Positions 52,124-61,676 of a stretch of 64,000 bases of DNA are shown one piece after another; positions within the stretch are counted from its first letter, which is position 1; the number at the start of each line of letters is the position of its first letter. Origin of the DNA: Taklimakanibacter albus (GTDB lineage: Bacteria > Pseudomonadota > Alphaproteobacteria > Rhizobiales > Aestuariivirgaceae); the NCBI RefSeq assembly GCF_016595235.1, contig NZ_JAENHL010000008.1:2348961-2412960 (forward strand), written 5' to 3'. The position numbers were made by a program, and so were the translations under genes. A model generated the notes under the pieces. The model ran no database searches. It saw only the letters and a list, made by a program, of their open reading frames with translations, and was not told the DNA's origin.

Positions 52124-53164
52124 CTACGCCTTCACGGCCTCGATGACGCTCACCGGCGAGGCGGTGGGCACGATGCGGGTGAGCTTGAAGCCGGCCTTGG
52201 CGAGAAGGGCGCGATATTCCTCGCCCGTGCGCTCCTCGCCGCCCGGCACGGCCAGCATCACCATGTCGAGGATCTTGCCGAAATGCGGCTCGTTGCGACC
52301 GGGCAGCACCATCTCGACGATGAGGAGCCGCGCGTCGGCCGTCATGGCCTTGTGCAGATTCCTCAGGATCGTCAGGCACTGCGCTTCGCTCCAGTCATGC
52401 AGGATATGCGAAAGGACATAGGCGTCGCCGCCGGCAGGCACGGAGTCGAAGAAATTGTGCGGCGAGATCGACACGCGGTCGCTCACGCCCTTGGCTGACA
52501 GGAAGGCCGGCGCGTCCTTCACCACATGCGGCAGGTCGGCCAGGATGCCGCGCAAGCTTTTATGGCGAAGCAGGATCGCCGCCAGCATGTTGCCGGTGGC
52601 GCCGCCGACATCGACGACGGTCTTGAGGCCGGAGAAATCATAGGCCTCGGCGACGGCCGGCGGCTCGCTGCCATGGATACCGACCATGGTTTCGCTGAAC
52701 AGCGACGCCGCCTCGGGACGCTGTCCCAGAAAGTCGAAGACCGGCATGCCGTTGATCTTCTCGAAGGCGGTGGCGCCACTGCGCACGCTTTCCGAAAGCT
52801 GGTCCATGGCGGTGCTGAACCAGGGAGAAGCGAGGGTCAGAACGGCGGCGCGGGCCGAGCCCGCGACGGCCTTGCCCGATTTGAGGGCCTCGCCGAGCGG
52901 GGTCAGAGCAAACCGCTTGTCCTCGCCTTCATCGAGAATGCCGAGACCGGCGAGGCTGCGCATCAGCCGGTGCAGCGCCGGCGCATTGAGCTTCGCCTTG
53001 CCGGCGATATCGGCGGCGCTCAGCGGGCCTTGCGCCAGATGGTCGGCGAGCCCCAGCTCGGCCGCGGCATGGACGATGCGCGACACCCAATAGGCGCTCG
53101 CCATCTGGATCAGCTGCATGGCCGGCGGAAGGGCCGGCTCCGGTGGCTTCACGGCATCAGGCAT
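52124..53164 (-). CDS. SAM-dependent O-methyltransferase (CrtF/hydroxyneurosporene type fold)
   Basis: A 346-residue protein. An N-terminal winged-helix dimerisation domain (LGLADHLAQGPLSAADIAGKAKLNAPALHRLMRSLAGLGIL, residues 38-78) precedes the catalytic domain with the SAM loop VVDVGGATGNMLAAIL near 182 and LSHILHDWSEAQC near 255. That layout is the PF00891 family. The start at 53164 (MPDAVK) has GGGAGAGG before it and replaces an ATG 45 bases upstream. Substrates range from carotenoids to phenolics; the real one is unknown. Confidence 0.88.
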   Translation of the reverse strand: MPDAVKPPEPALPPAMQLIQMASAYWVSRIVHAAAELGLADHLAQGPLSAADIAGKAKLNAPALHRLMRSLAGLGILDEGEDKRFALTPLGEALKSGKAVAGSARAAVLTLASPWFSTAMDQLSESVRSGATAFEKINGMPVFDFLGQRPEAASLFSETMVGIHGSEPPAVAEAYDFSGLKTVVDVGGATGNMLAAILLRHKSLRGILADLPHVVKDAPAFLSAKGVSDRVSISPHNFFDSVPAGGDAYVLSHILHDWSEAQCLTILRNLHKAMTADARLLIVEMVLPGRNEPHFGKILDMVMLAVPGGEERTGEEYRALLAKAGFKLTRIVPTASPVSVIEAVKA

Positions 53165-53221
53165 GTGGCCTCTCCCTTGCTGGAACCCCCCCGACAAGTT
53201 AGGCACCAATCGGCGAACCGG

Positions 53222-55153
53222 TCAATCGAAGGACGGCGGACCGGTGAGATCGCCGCCCCCGTCGGTCGGCACGGTGATCTCGATCGTGTTGGGATCGACG
53301 GTCGGCCCTGTGCCCTTGTAGTGCATGATCATGGATGGGAAGGCGATGGCGAGCCCCACCATGATGAGCTGGATGATGACGAAGGGAACGGCCCCCCAAT
53401 AGATCTGGCCAGTGGTGACCGGCGCGATGGTCGCCCCGGTGATACGGTCCTTGTACGAGTGTCGCGGCGCCACCGAGCGCAGATAGAACAAGGCGAAGCC
53501 GAAAGGCGGATGCATGAAGCTCGTCTGCATGTTGATGCCGAGCAGCACGCCGAACCAGATGAGATCGATGCCCAGCGCCTCGGCCGGCCCCACCAGAAGC
53601 GGCACGATGATGAAAGCGAGCTCGAAGAAATCGAGGAAGAAGGCGAGAATGAAGACGAGGATGTTGACGACGATCAGGAAGCCGAGCGGACCGCCCGGCA
53701 GGCTGACGAGCAGATGCTCGACCCATTTATGGCCGTCGACGCCATAGAAGGTGAGCGAGAAGACACGGGCGCCGATCAGGATGAAGATCACGAAGGCCGA
53801 GAGGTTGGTGGTTTTCTCCAGCGCCTGGCGAAGGAGGTCGAGGCTCAGCTTGCGGCGCGCCAGCGCGAGGATGAGCGCCCCGGTGGCGCCCATGGCGCCG
53901 CCTTCAGTCGGCGTGGCGATGCCCTGGAAAATAGTGCCGAGCACCAGGAAGATGAGGACGAGCGGCGGCAGAAGATCGGCGATGATCTTCCACACGGCGG
54001 CCGAAACCGGGCGCGATGGCGCATTGAGCAGCGACACGCCGCCGCCGATGAGGCCCATGAGAGCGACGGCATAGACCCATTCGCCGGCGACCCAGGCAAT
54101 GAGGTCGAGGAGAAATTCGAGGCCGCGCTCGGAAGCTGATGGAAGCGTGGCGAAGCCGGCGACAAAGGCGCCGGCCGCCTTCCACAGGACGCCCAGCGCC
54201 AGCAGCAGAAAAAAGGCGCCGAGCGCCGTGGCGAGAATTTTCGGCGCGTAACGCAACGCGCCGACATAAACGAGATATAGCGCGGCGAAGGCGCCGAGCA
54301 TCGCCAGCATGCGCGGGCCTTCATCGACGACGCGCGCCTCGATCCATTCGCTTATCCCCGGCACGAAACCGTTGATGAGGTCGATGCCGAGTTTCGGCGC
54401 GAAAAGCACGATCATGCCCCACAGGACCAGCATGAGCGGGAAGGTCGCGGCCGTGATCACCGGACGGTATTCGGCGCCCTGACCGAAGGAGCGCGCCTCG
54501 GCCGGCAATGCCGGGGCCGACTTCGGATAGATCACCGTCATGATGAAGACGTAGATCATATAGAGGCCGGTCAGCACGAGGCCCGGAATGATGGCGCCGG
54601 CATACATGTCGCCGACCGAGCGACCGAGCTGGTCGGCGAGAATGATCAGCACGAGGCTCGGCGGGATGATCTGCGCCAGCGTGCCCGATGCGGTGATGAC
54701 GCCCGAGGCGAGGCGGCGGTCATAGCCGTAGCGCAGCATGATCGGGAGCGAGATGAGCCCCATGGCGATCACCGAGGCGGCGACGACGCCGGTGGTGGCG
54801 GCCAGCAGCGCACCGACGAAGATCACCGCATAAGCGACGCCGCCTCTGACCGGGCCGAAGAGCTTGCCGGCGGTGTCGAGCAGCTCCTCCGCCATGCCGG
54901 ATCGTTCAAGGATGAGGCCCATGAAGGTGAAGAAGGGAATGGCGAGCAATGTCTCATTCGCCATGATGCCGAAGACGCGATCTGGCAAGGCCTGCAGAAA
55001 GCTCGGCGTGAACATGCCGAGCCCGATGCCGATCAAGCCGAAGCCCAGCCCGACGAAAGCCAGCGAGAAGGCGACCGGGTAGCCGAGCAGCAGGAAGATG
55101 ACGAGCGCCGCGAACATGATCGGCGCCATATTTTCCATGAGGAAGGCGGTCAT
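53222..55153 (-). CDS. dctM: TRAP transporter large permease (DctM), long form
   Basis: A 643-residue membrane protein, longer than the usual 430 or so. Conserved pieces are VAFSLAFVGLGFGLIGIG at the N-terminus, FTFMGLILERSGMAEELL near 75, and SGTLAQIIPPSLVLIILADQLGRSVGDMYAGAIIPGLVLTGLYMIYV near 158-203. The extra length lies in the middle (about 235-380), with more hydrophobic segments. Long DctM forms occur with TakP-type binding proteins. It imports the substrate delivered by the DctP proteins, driven by ion gradients. It lies 17 bases after dctQ. Confidence 0.94.
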   Translation of the reverse strand: MTAFLMENMAPIMFAALVIFLLLGYPVAFSLAFVGLGFGLIGIGLGMFTPSFLQALPDRVFGIMANETLLAIPFFTFMGLILERSGMAEELLDTAGKLFGPVRGGVAYAVIFVGALLAATTGVVAASVIAMGLISLPIMLRYGYDRRLASGVITASGTLAQIIPPSLVLIILADQLGRSVGDMYAGAIIPGLVLTGLYMIYVFIMTVIYPKSAPALPAEARSFGQGAEYRPVITAATFPLMLVLWGMIVLFAPKLGIDLINGFVPGISEWIEARVVDEGPRMLAMLGAFAALYLVYVGALRYAPKILATALGAFFLLLALGVLWKAAGAFVAGFATLPSASERGLEFLLDLIAWVAGEWVYAVALMGLIGGGVSLLNAPSRPVSAAVWKIIADLLPPLVLIFLVLGTIFQGIATPTEGGAMGATGALILALARRKLSLDLLRQALEKTTNLSAFVIFILIGARVFSLTFYGVDGHKWVEHLLVSLPGGPLGFLIVVNILVFILAFFLDFFELAFIIVPLLVGPAEALGIDLIWFGVLLGINMQTSFMHPPFGFALFYLRSVAPRHSYKDRITGATIAPVTTGQIYWGAVPFVIIQLIMVGLAIAFPSMIMHYKGTGPTVDPNTIEITVPTDGGGDLTGPPSFD

Positions 55154-55170
55154 GACTGTTTCCCCTTCCT

Positions 55171-55719
55171 TTATTCCAACGGCGCGTGATGGCCTTGCCC
55201 CGCATGGGGATCGGCGATCAGGCCGCGCATGATGGCGATGCGCTTGATGAGCTCGGAAATGCCCTGCAGGAAGAGCAGGAAGAAGCCGGCGAGAATGAAA
55301 GCGCGCGCCGGCCAGATGATGAGGCCGCCGGCCGAGCCCGACATCTCGCCCGAGCGTATGGCGCTGAGCACGAAGGGCGTGCTCTCATAGATCATCAATG
55401 CTGTGAAAGGCAGCAGCATCAGCATATGGCCGAAGAGGTCGATCCAGTTGCGGGCGTTCTGCGACAGGCGGCCCGAAATGATGTCGATGCGGATATGCTC
55501 GTTTCTCTGCAGGGTGTAAGCGGCGGCCAGCATGAAGACGGCGCCGAACAGATACCACTGCAATTCGAGCCAGGCATTCGAGCTCATGTCGAAGGCCTTG
55601 CGGATGACCGCATTGATGGAGCTGATGAGAATGGCGGCGAGAATCAGCCAAATGACATGACGGCCGATAAAGGCCGTGACCGCATCAATCCTGCGGCTCA
55701 GAGCGAGTAATCCGCCCAT
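55171..55719 (-). CDS. dctQ: TRAP transporter small permease (DctQ)
   Basis: A 182-residue protein with four hydrophobic segments. WLELQWYLFGAVFMLAAAYTLQRNEHIRIDII (residues 50-81) is the DctQ hallmark. The start at 55719 (MGGLLAL) is preferred because GGGGAAG lies upstream; an earlier ATG would add 16 residues without hydrophobic character. It pairs with DctM. Confidence 0.92.
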   Translation of the reverse strand: MGGLLALSRRIDAVTAFIGRHVIWLILAAILISSINAVIRKAFDMSSNAWLELQWYLFGAVFMLAAAYTLQRNEHIRIDIISGRLSQNARNWIDLFGHMLMLLPFTALMIYESTPFVLSAIRSGEMSGSAGGLIIWPARAFILAGFFLLFLQGISELIKRIAIMRGLIADPHAGQGHHAPLE

Positions 55720-55880
55720 CCGGTATTCTTCCCCTTTTTGGCAAACCCTTATGGCGGGATTTGCCATTTTGTCAGCAGCGTGCCGTCCACCGCCGTTGCC
55801 CGGGTTGACCGGGTCAGTGATTTGAGGCGAAACATTAGAGGCAAAGCCCGCAGGGCAAAAGCCTGAATCGAGTGCCGCCC

Positions 55881-56348
55881 ATGCTACCTTCGATTAACCC
55901 CCAGATCCGCCCCGATGGACGCCAGTCACAGACCGCCGCCGCCATCCAGAAAGGCGTGTGCCGGCATCTGCGCGCGGCGGGATTCGCGACATTGACCGAG
56001 TTCACCCTGGCGTCAGGCCGGCGTGTCGATGTCATCGGCCTGTCGCCCTCGGGGCAGATCTGGATCGTCGAGATCAAGTCGTCGCTGGAGGATTTTCGCG
56101 CCGATCTCAAATGGCCGGAATATCGCGATTTCTGCGACCGGCTCTATTTCGCCATCACCACTGACCTGGCGCCTGAGATCATGCCGGCAGAGGCAGGCCT
56201 CATCGTCGCCGATGCCTGGGGGGCGGAAGTCCAGCGCGATCCGGCCGAGCATCTGCTCCATGCGTCACGGCGCAAGGCGATGACGCTCAGCTTCGCCCGC
56301 TCGGCAGCGCTCCGGCTGCATGGGCTTTATGATCCGGAAATGATGTAG
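55881..56348 (+). CDS. mmcB: MmcB family DNA repair protein
   Basis: A 155-residue nuclease-like protein. TEFTLASGRRVDVIGLSPSGQIWIVEIKSSLEDFRADLKW (residues 43-82) contains D-x(n)-E-x-K of the PD-(D/E)XK fold. This is the MmcB family of alphaproteobacteria, linked to the SOS-dependent mitomycin response in Caulobacter with ImuABC-type mutagenesis. A start at 55872 would add three residues. Confidence 0.9.
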   Translation: MLPSINPQIRPDGRQSQTAAAIQKGVCRHLRAAGFATLTEFTLASGRRVDVIGLSPSGQIWIVEIKSSLEDFRADLKWPEYRDFCDRLYFAITTDLAPEIMPAEAGLIVADAWGAEVQRDPAEHLLHASRRKAMTLSFARSAALRLHGLYDPEMM

Positions 56349-56367
56349 CGCTTTCCGCCCTGTGGCT

Positions 56368-56453
56368 ATTCATACATCTCGCGTAGAGCCTGGGCTTACC
56401 TCGCCCCGCGCAGCGGGGAGAGGGAAAGTGCGTCCGTCATCAGATGTATGAAT
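56368..56453. repeat. 86-base element with perfect 12-bp terminal inverted repeats
   Basis: ATTCATACATCT (56368-56379) and AGATGTATGAAT (56442-56453) are exact complements and flank a GC-rich hairpin CCCCGCG cag CGGGG. It lies between mmcB and the ActR gene. It could be a small non-autonomous element or a bidirectional terminator. Confidence 0.65.
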
Positions 56454-56487
56454 ACTACTGTGGCCTTCGCCGGGGTGACGGCTGAGG

Positions 56488-57033
56488 TCATTTCGGCGCG
56501 CGTTTGGCGAGAATGCGCTGCAGGGTGCGGCGGTGCATGTTGAGCCGGCGCGCCGTTTCCGAGACATTGCGGTTGCACAATTCATAGACGCGCTGAATAT
56601 GCTCCCAGCGCACCCGGTCGGCCGACATCGGGTTTTCAGGGAGCGCCGCGCGCGCGCCGCCGGAACCGGTGAGCGCGCTGTAGACGGCATCGGCATCGGC
56701 GGGCTTGGCGAGGTAATCGATGGCGCCGAGCTTCACCGCGGTGACGGCGGTGGCGATATTGCCATAGCCGGTCAGCACCACGGCGCGGGCATCGGGCCTG
56801 GAGCGATGAAGCGCCTCGATCACATCGAGGCCATTGCCGTCGCCAAGCCGGAGATCGACCACCGCATAGCCGGGCGGCTCCTTGCGGACCTGCTCGATGC
56901 CTTCCGCCACCGTCTCGGCCATGCGGACGACAAAGCCGCGCGTTTCCATGGCGCGGGCAAGCCTGGTCAAAAAGGGCTTGTCGTCATCCACCAGAAGCAG
57001 CGTCAGATCCTGCGGCAAGTTCGGTTCGGTCAT
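56488..57033 (-). CDS. actR: ActR/RegA-type redox response regulator
   Basis: A 181-residue regulator. The receiver domain has LLLVDDDKPFL near 13, the phosphorylated Asp in AVVDLRLGDGNGLD near 60 and LAKPADAD near 108. A short Fis-type HTH ends the protein: RVYELCNRNVSETARRLNMHRRTLQRIL. The HTH is nearly invariant in the RegA/PrrA/ActR group. It controls genes for respiration, carbon and nitrogen metabolism by redox state. It is transcribed downstream of the kinase gene with a 60-base gap that holds a small CCCCTTATAGGGG hairpin. Confidence 0.94.
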   Translation of the reverse strand: MTEPNLPQDLTLLLVDDDKPFLTRLARAMETRGFVVRMAETVAEGIEQVRKEPPGYAVVDLRLGDGNGLDVIEALHRSRPDARAVVLTGYGNIATAVTAVKLGAIDYLAKPADADAVYSALTGSGGARAALPENPMSADRVRWEHIQRVYELCNRNVSETARRLNMHRRTLQRILAKRAPK

Positions 57034-57097
57034 CAAGATTCGGTCCTTTCGGGCCCCTTATAGGGGGGAACTTGTCCCACCTCAAACTATAGGAACA

Positions 57098-58474
57098 TTA
57101 GGGTTTACGCAGGGCCACATCTATCCTCATTCGCGGCCAGGAAATACGCACGCTGGCGCCATGGTCGGGATAGGTCCGGTTGGCCAGCGCCACCTGGGCG
57201 CCGGAGCGCTCGAGCAGCGTCTTGGCGATGAAAAAGCCGAGGCCCATGCCCTCATGGCGCCCGGCCGCGTCGCCGGAATCGCCCGGACCGTAGCCTTTGC
57301 GCGAGGTGACGAAGGGATCACCCAGCCGGTCGATGATGTCCTGCGAGAAGCCCGGACCGTCATCGCGCACCGTGATGGTGATGTCGTTCGCCGACCAGCG
57401 CGCCTCGACATCGACACGGGTGGTGGCGAAGTCGGCGGCATTCTCGATCAGATTGCCGAGGCCGTAAGTGATGGCGGGATTGCGCTCGAAGACCGGCTCA
57501 CCCTCGCGCTTCGGCTTGCCGTCATCGGCGGCATGGGCGTCGACCGCGATGATGACGTCGGAGCCGCGCAACGGCGCCACGATATCCTCAAGCATCACCG
57601 GTAATTTGGCCTGCGCCAATATGGCGTCGGCCGGCGTGTCGCGATTGGCGAGGCGGGACAGGATCTCGCGGCAGCGCGCCGCCTGGCTGATGAGAAGGTC
57701 GATGTCTTCGCCGGTATGACCGCCTTGCGGCAGTTCGCGCTTCAATTCCTTGGCGACGAGCGCGATGGTGGCGAGCGGCGTGCCGAGCTCATGCGCGGCC
57801 GCGGCGGCGAGACCGTCGAGCGCCGAGAGCCGCTGCTCGCGCGCCAGCACCAGCTCGGTGGCGGAGAGCGCCGCCGACATCTGGCGTGCTTCCTCGGCGA
57901 TGCGGCGCGCATAGATGGCCGAGAAGACGACGCCGCTCACCAAAGCCGTCCACATGCCGACGATATAGATGGTCGGCAGCTCGAGCGGCGCCTCGGCGAA
58001 CCAGGGCAGCGGCAGATGATCATAAGCGAGGAAGCTCGCGCAGACGAAAGCCAGCGCGCCCAAGAACAAAGTCCATTTGATCGGCAGCGAGGTCGCTGAG
58101 ACGGTGACCGGCACCAGGAACAGGAAGGCGAAGGGATTCTGGAGCCCGCCGGTCAGATAGAGCAGCAGCGCCAGCTGCAGGATGTCATAGCCGAGCAGCA
58201 ACGCGGCATTGCGGTCGGTGACGAGGTTGCCGCGCCAGCGCAAGGTGAGGAAGATGTTGAGCCAGGCCGACAATGCGATGGCCGCCAGACACCAGCCGAC
58301 CGGCAGGTCGAAGCCGAGAAGCCAATGCACGAGCATCACCGCCGCCGTCTGGCCGGCGACGGCGAGCCAGCGCAGGCGCACCAGCGTCTTGAGGCGCAGA
58401 CCCTGCTCGCCAAGGCCGAGGCCCGGCAGGAAGCTTCGTTCGTCAGGGGTGTCGAGAGGAAGATCGGTCGGCAT
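57098..58474 (-). CDS. actS: ActS/RegB-type redox sensor kinase
   Basis: A 458-residue kinase with about six hydrophobic N-terminal segments. The quinone-binding signature GGLQNPFAFLFLVPV lies near 107-121, the phosphorylated histidine in AAAHELGTPLATIALVAKEL near 225, and the ATPase boxes in YGLGNLIENAADF, RDDGPGF and GMGLGFFIAKTLL. A cysteine follows in AARCREIL near 270, close to the redox-active position described for RegB. It senses the quinone pool or redox state and phosphorylates ActR encoded next. Confidence 0.95.
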   Translation of the reverse strand: MPTDLPLDTPDERSFLPGLGLGEQGLRLKTLVRLRWLAVAGQTAAVMLVHWLLGFDLPVGWCLAAIALSAWLNIFLTLRWRGNLVTDRNAALLLGYDILQLALLLYLTGGLQNPFAFLFLVPVTVSATSLPIKWTLFLGALAFVCASFLAYDHLPLPWFAEAPLELPTIYIVGMWTALVSGVVFSAIYARRIAEEARQMSAALSATELVLAREQRLSALDGLAAAAAHELGTPLATIALVAKELKRELPQGGHTGEDIDLLISQAARCREILSRLANRDTPADAILAQAKLPVMLEDIVAPLRGSDVIIAVDAHAADDGKPKREGEPVFERNPAITYGLGNLIENAADFATTRVDVEARWSANDITITVRDDGPGFSQDIIDRLGDPFVTSRKGYGPGDSGDAAGRHEGMGLGFFIAKTLLERSGAQVALANRTYPDHGASVRISWPRMRIDVALRKP

Positions 58475-58545
58475 GGCCCGCTTGTAGCAGAGTGACGGAA
58501 GGCGCGCATCCCGGCGACGCGGGATGGCGGGACTTCAAGTTCCTG

Positions 58546-58592
58546 GAGCAAATCCTTATCGCCAAAGTCTTCAACTTTGGCGGGATTTGCTC
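58546..58592. repeat. Palindromic repeat (CGCCAAAGT type), copy 2
   Basis: GAGCAAATCC, TTATCGCCAAAGT, loop, ACTTTGGCG and GGATTTGCTC form one hairpin. The core matches 38143-38192. It reaches the stop codon of the LysR gene (TGA at 58591-58593). Confidence 0.85.
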
Positions 58593-59457
58593 AGCGCCCG
58601 CGCAGGACGTGCTTTACGGCCGAAGCGAATTCGCGCAACGGCCGCGCCAGGCGTGGATCGGAGACATGCGAGCGCAGGAGGATGGCGCTCGACGGCAAAG
58701 GCGGCAGGCCGAGACGTTCTGTCACCTCGCGGGTGCCGGGCGGCGCCAGCGAGCGGCCGAGTGCCGCGACGCCGAATCCGGCTGAGGCCGCCGCCGCGAC
58801 GGCCATGACGCCGCCGCCGGTGAAGCTCTCGACCCAGGGTACATGTTTTTTCTCCAGGGCCTTCACCGCCGCGGCGCGAATGCCGCAGGGCGCGGCCAGT
58901 GCCAGCAAGGGCAAAGGCTCCTCCGGCGTCCAGGTGAAGGACGGGGCGGCGAACCAGGCGAGCCCGTCCTCGAGCAGGCGTTCACCGTCTGCGGCCTTGG
59001 AACGCGCGCTTTCACCGCGCAGCAGGATGGCGTCGAAGCCGCCCGTCTCGAATTGAGCCAGAAGATCACGCGACAGGCCGATCCGGATCGCGAAGCGCAG
59101 CTGCGGCAGCATCTCCTTCAGGCGCGCGAAAAGCTCGGGCAGACGGTCGCCCATCACATGATCGCTGATGCCGAGCGTCAAAGCCGGCAGAGGCTGCCGG
59201 TCGAGCGCCGCAAGGGCGGCGTCATGGGCCAATAGGACAGAACGGCCATGGGCGACGAGTGCTGCGCCGTCAGGCGTGAACTGGACAAGGCGCGGGCTGC
59301 GCTCGACGAGCTTGCGGCCGAGCTTCTCCTCGAGCCGCTTGAGCCTGAGGCTCACCGCCGACTGGGTCGTGCCCAGGGCTTCCGCCGCACGGGTGAAATT
59401 GCCGAGATCGGAAAGATGCAGAAGCGCCCTCAGATCGTCGATGTCGAGCGTCGCCAT
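58591..59457 (-). CDS. LysR family regulator
   Basis: A 288-residue regulator. The HTH LSDLGNFTRAAEALGTTQSAVSLRLKRLEEKLGRKLVERSP (residues 15-55) is clear. The effector domain is of the common two-lobe type (LTLGISDHVMGDRLPELFARLKEMLP). It is divergent from the tautomerase gene at 59570 with a 112-base gap, so it probably controls it. The gap holds ATTATAGATATC-type AT-rich sequence suited to a promoter. Confidence 0.92.
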   Translation of the reverse strand: MATLDIDDLRALLHLSDLGNFTRAAEALGTTQSAVSLRLKRLEEKLGRKLVERSPRLVQFTPDGAALVAHGRSVLLAHDAALAALDRQPLPALTLGISDHVMGDRLPELFARLKEMLPQLRFAIRIGLSRDLLAQFETGGFDAILLRGESARSKAADGERLLEDGLAWFAAPSFTWTPEEPLPLLALAAPCGIRAAAVKALEKKHVPWVESFTGGGVMAVAAAASAGFGVAALGRSLAPPGTREVTERLGLPPLPSSAILLRSHVSDPRLARPLREFASAVKHVLRGR

Positions 59458-59569
59458 GATTTTCCATTACAAAAGCTAATTATAGATATCCGTCTTCATG
59501 AGCTTTTGCAATGACGATGAAGTCCTTAGATTTCGCATGACACGACGACCATTCACCAGGAGAACTTCC

Positions 59570-59974
59570 ATGCCGCTCATCCGTATCGCCTACAGCTCGC
59601 CCCATAAGCACACCATCAGCAAGGCTGAAATCGCCGCCGCCGCCAACCGGCTTTCGGCCGACATCCTGCAAAAGGATTCCAAGATCACCGCGGTGACGGT
59701 CGAGTCTCTCGACGCCGACAGCTGGTTCATCGGCGACAAATCCGTGGCCGAGCACGGCCTCGCCACCTTCTGGCTCGATATCAAGATCGTCGAGAGCACC
59801 AATACCAAGGACGAAAAGGCGCGCTTCATCGCCGAGGTCTTCGCCACCATGGCCAAGCTCTTAGGCCCGCTGCACGAGGAATCTTACGTGCATGTGCATG
59901 ACGTCAACGGCTATGCCTATGGCTATGGCGGTGTCACGCAGGAAGAGCGCTATATCGCGAAGAAGCTGAAGTGA
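59570..59974 (+). CDS. 4-oxalocrotonate tautomerase superfamily protein
   Basis: A 134-residue protein. The N-terminal proline after the initiator Met (MPLIRIAYS) is the catalytic base of the superfamily. The length is about twice that of 4-OT, fitting a fused two-unit form. DADSWFIGDKSVAEHGLATFWLDIKI resembles the strand that contacts the substrate. CAGGAG lies before the ATG at 59570. It may isomerise a keto-enol substrate under the divergent LysR regulator. Confidence 0.8.
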   Translation: MPLIRIAYSSPHKHTISKAEIAAAANRLSADILQKDSKITAVTVESLDADSWFIGDKSVAEHGLATFWLDIKIVESTNTKDEKARFIAEVFATMAKLLGPLHEESYVHVHDVNGYAYGYGGVTQEERYIAKKLK

Positions 59975-59990
59975 GGTGTGTGACCGGTAA

Positions 59991-61571
59991 TTAGTGCCGA
60001 AAATGCCGCATGCCGGTGAAGACCATGGCCAAGCCCAATTCGTCGGCCGCCTTGATCACCTCGGCATCGCGCATCGAACCACCGGGCTGGATCACCGCAG
60101 TGACGCCGGCTTCCGCCGCGGTCACAAGCCCGTCGGCGAAGGGGAAGAAGGCGTCTGACGCCACCACCGCGCCCTTGGCGAGAGGTTCGGCAAGTCCCAG
60201 TGCCTTGGCGGCCTCAGCACTTTTCGCCGCCGCGATACGGGTCGAATCGACACGCGACATCTGCCCGGCGCCGATGCCCACGGTGGCGCCCGCTTTGGCA
60301 TAGACGATGGCGTTCGACTTCACATGCTTCGCCACCGTGAACGCGAATTGCAGATCGGTGAGCTCCGCGGCGGTCGGCGCCCGCTTGGTCACCGTCTTGA
60401 GATCGCTCACCGCCACATGACCCGCATCGCGCGACTGCAAGAGAAAACCGCCCGCCACGGTCTTGAACGACAGGCCGGGGCGCGCCGGATCCGGCAGGCC
60501 TCTGGTGACAAGAAGGCGCAGATTCTTCTTGTCGGCGATGATGGCGCGGGCCTCGTCACTGGCCCCCGGTGCGATGATGACTTCGGTGAAGATCTTGACG
60601 ATCTCCTCGGCCGCTTGCGCATCGATCGGACGGTTGAAGGCGATGATGCCGCCGAAAGCGCTCACCGGATCGCAGGCGAGCGCCTTGCGATAGGCCTCGG
60701 CGAGTGAAGCACCTTGCGCCACGCCACACGGATTGGCGTGTTTGACGATGACGCAGGCGGCATCCCTCCCGGCGAATTCCGCCACGCATTCGAAAGCGGC
60801 GTCGGTGTCGTTGATGTTGTTGTAGGAGAGTTCCTTGCCCTGGAGCTGCTCGGCGGTCGCCACACCTTCGCGGATTTCAGCACTTCTGTAGAAGGCGGCC
60901 GACTGATGCGGGTTCTCGCCATACCGCAGCTTCTGGATGAGCCTGCCGCCGAGCGCCGCATAATCCGGCGCGTCGTCCTTCAGCTCGCGGGCGAAATATT
61001 GCGAGATGGCGGCATCGTAGGAGGCGGTGCGGGCGAAGGCTTTCGCCGCGAAACGCCGGCGCGCCGCTTCGCTGACGGCGCCCTGATGGGCATCGAGCTC
61101 GGCGAGCACGCTCGCATAGTCCGACGGATCGACGATGACGGCGAGGCTGCCATGATTCTTGGCGGCGGCGCGGATCATTGCCGGTCCGCCGATATCGATA
61201 TTTTCGATCGCCTTGTCCCAGGCCGCTCCTTTCGCGGTCACCGCCTCGAACGGATAAAGATTGACCACCAGAAGCTCGAAGGGTTCGATCGCCTGGACGT
61301 CCAGCGCCTTCACATGCTCGCTGTTGCCGCGATCGGCGAGGAGCCCGCCATGGATCTTGGGATGCAAGGTCTTGACCCGCCCGTCCATGATCTCGGGGAA
61401 ACCCGTCACCGACGATACATCCGTCACCGCGAGGCCTTCGGCCTTCAGCGCCTTGGCGGTGCCGCCGGTCGAGACGAGGGCGATGCCGCGCTGGCTGAGC
61501 GCCTTGGCGAAATCGATGAGCCCCGTCTTGTCGGAAACGGAGAGCAAAGCGCGGCGGACAGGTGGGGACAT
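59991..61571 (-). CDS. purH: Bifunctional AICAR formyltransferase / IMP cyclohydrolase
   Basis: A 526-residue enzyme catalysing the last two steps of purine (IMP) synthesis. The IMP cyclohydrolase part covers about 1-195, with [24 protein letters not shown] and VVNLYPFE. The transformylase part follows, with [26 protein letters not shown] near 265 (Lys and His of the active site) and [11 protein letters not shown]. The start at 61571 (MSPPVRR) has GGAG upstream and removes 19 non-family residues from the longer frame. Confidence 0.98.
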   Translation of the reverse strand: MSPPVRRALLSVSDKTGLIDFAKALSQRGIALVSTGGTAKALKAEGLAVTDVSSVTGFPEIMDGRVKTLHPKIHGGLLADRGNSEHVKALDVQAIEPFELLVVNLYPFEAVTAKGAAWDKAIENIDIGGPAMIRAAAKNHGSLAVIVDPSDYASVLAELDAHQGAVSEAARRRFAAKAFARTASYDAAISQYFARELKDDAPDYAALGGRLIQKLRYGENPHQSAAFYRSAEIREGVATAEQLQGKELSYNNINDTDAAFECVAEFAGRDAACVIVKHANPCGVAQGASLAEAYRKALACDPVSAFGGIIAFNRPIDAQAAEEIVKIFTEVIIAPGASDEARAIIADKKNLRLLVTRGLPDPARPGLSFKTVAGGFLLQSRDAGHVAVSDLKTVTKRAPTAAELTDLQFAFTVAKHVKSNAIVYAKAGATVGIGAGQMSRVDSTRIAAAKSAEAAKALGLAEPLAKGAVVASDAFFPFADGLVTAAEAGVTAVIQPGGSMRDAEVIKAADELGLAMVFTGMRHFRH

Positions 61572-61676
61572 CGAAGGAGCCTTTGGCTTGCGATGGAATA
61601 TGGCGGATGATCGCCGGTGATCTAGCACAAGCGCCGCCGGAATCCATTATCGGATCGGCCAAATCTGTGGATGGCT

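Noticed and set aside
52526-54139. Open frame of about 537 codons antisense to the O-methyltransferase and dctM genes
   Set aside because: Composition is that of an antisense frame and no motif is seen; both minus-strand genes are well supported.
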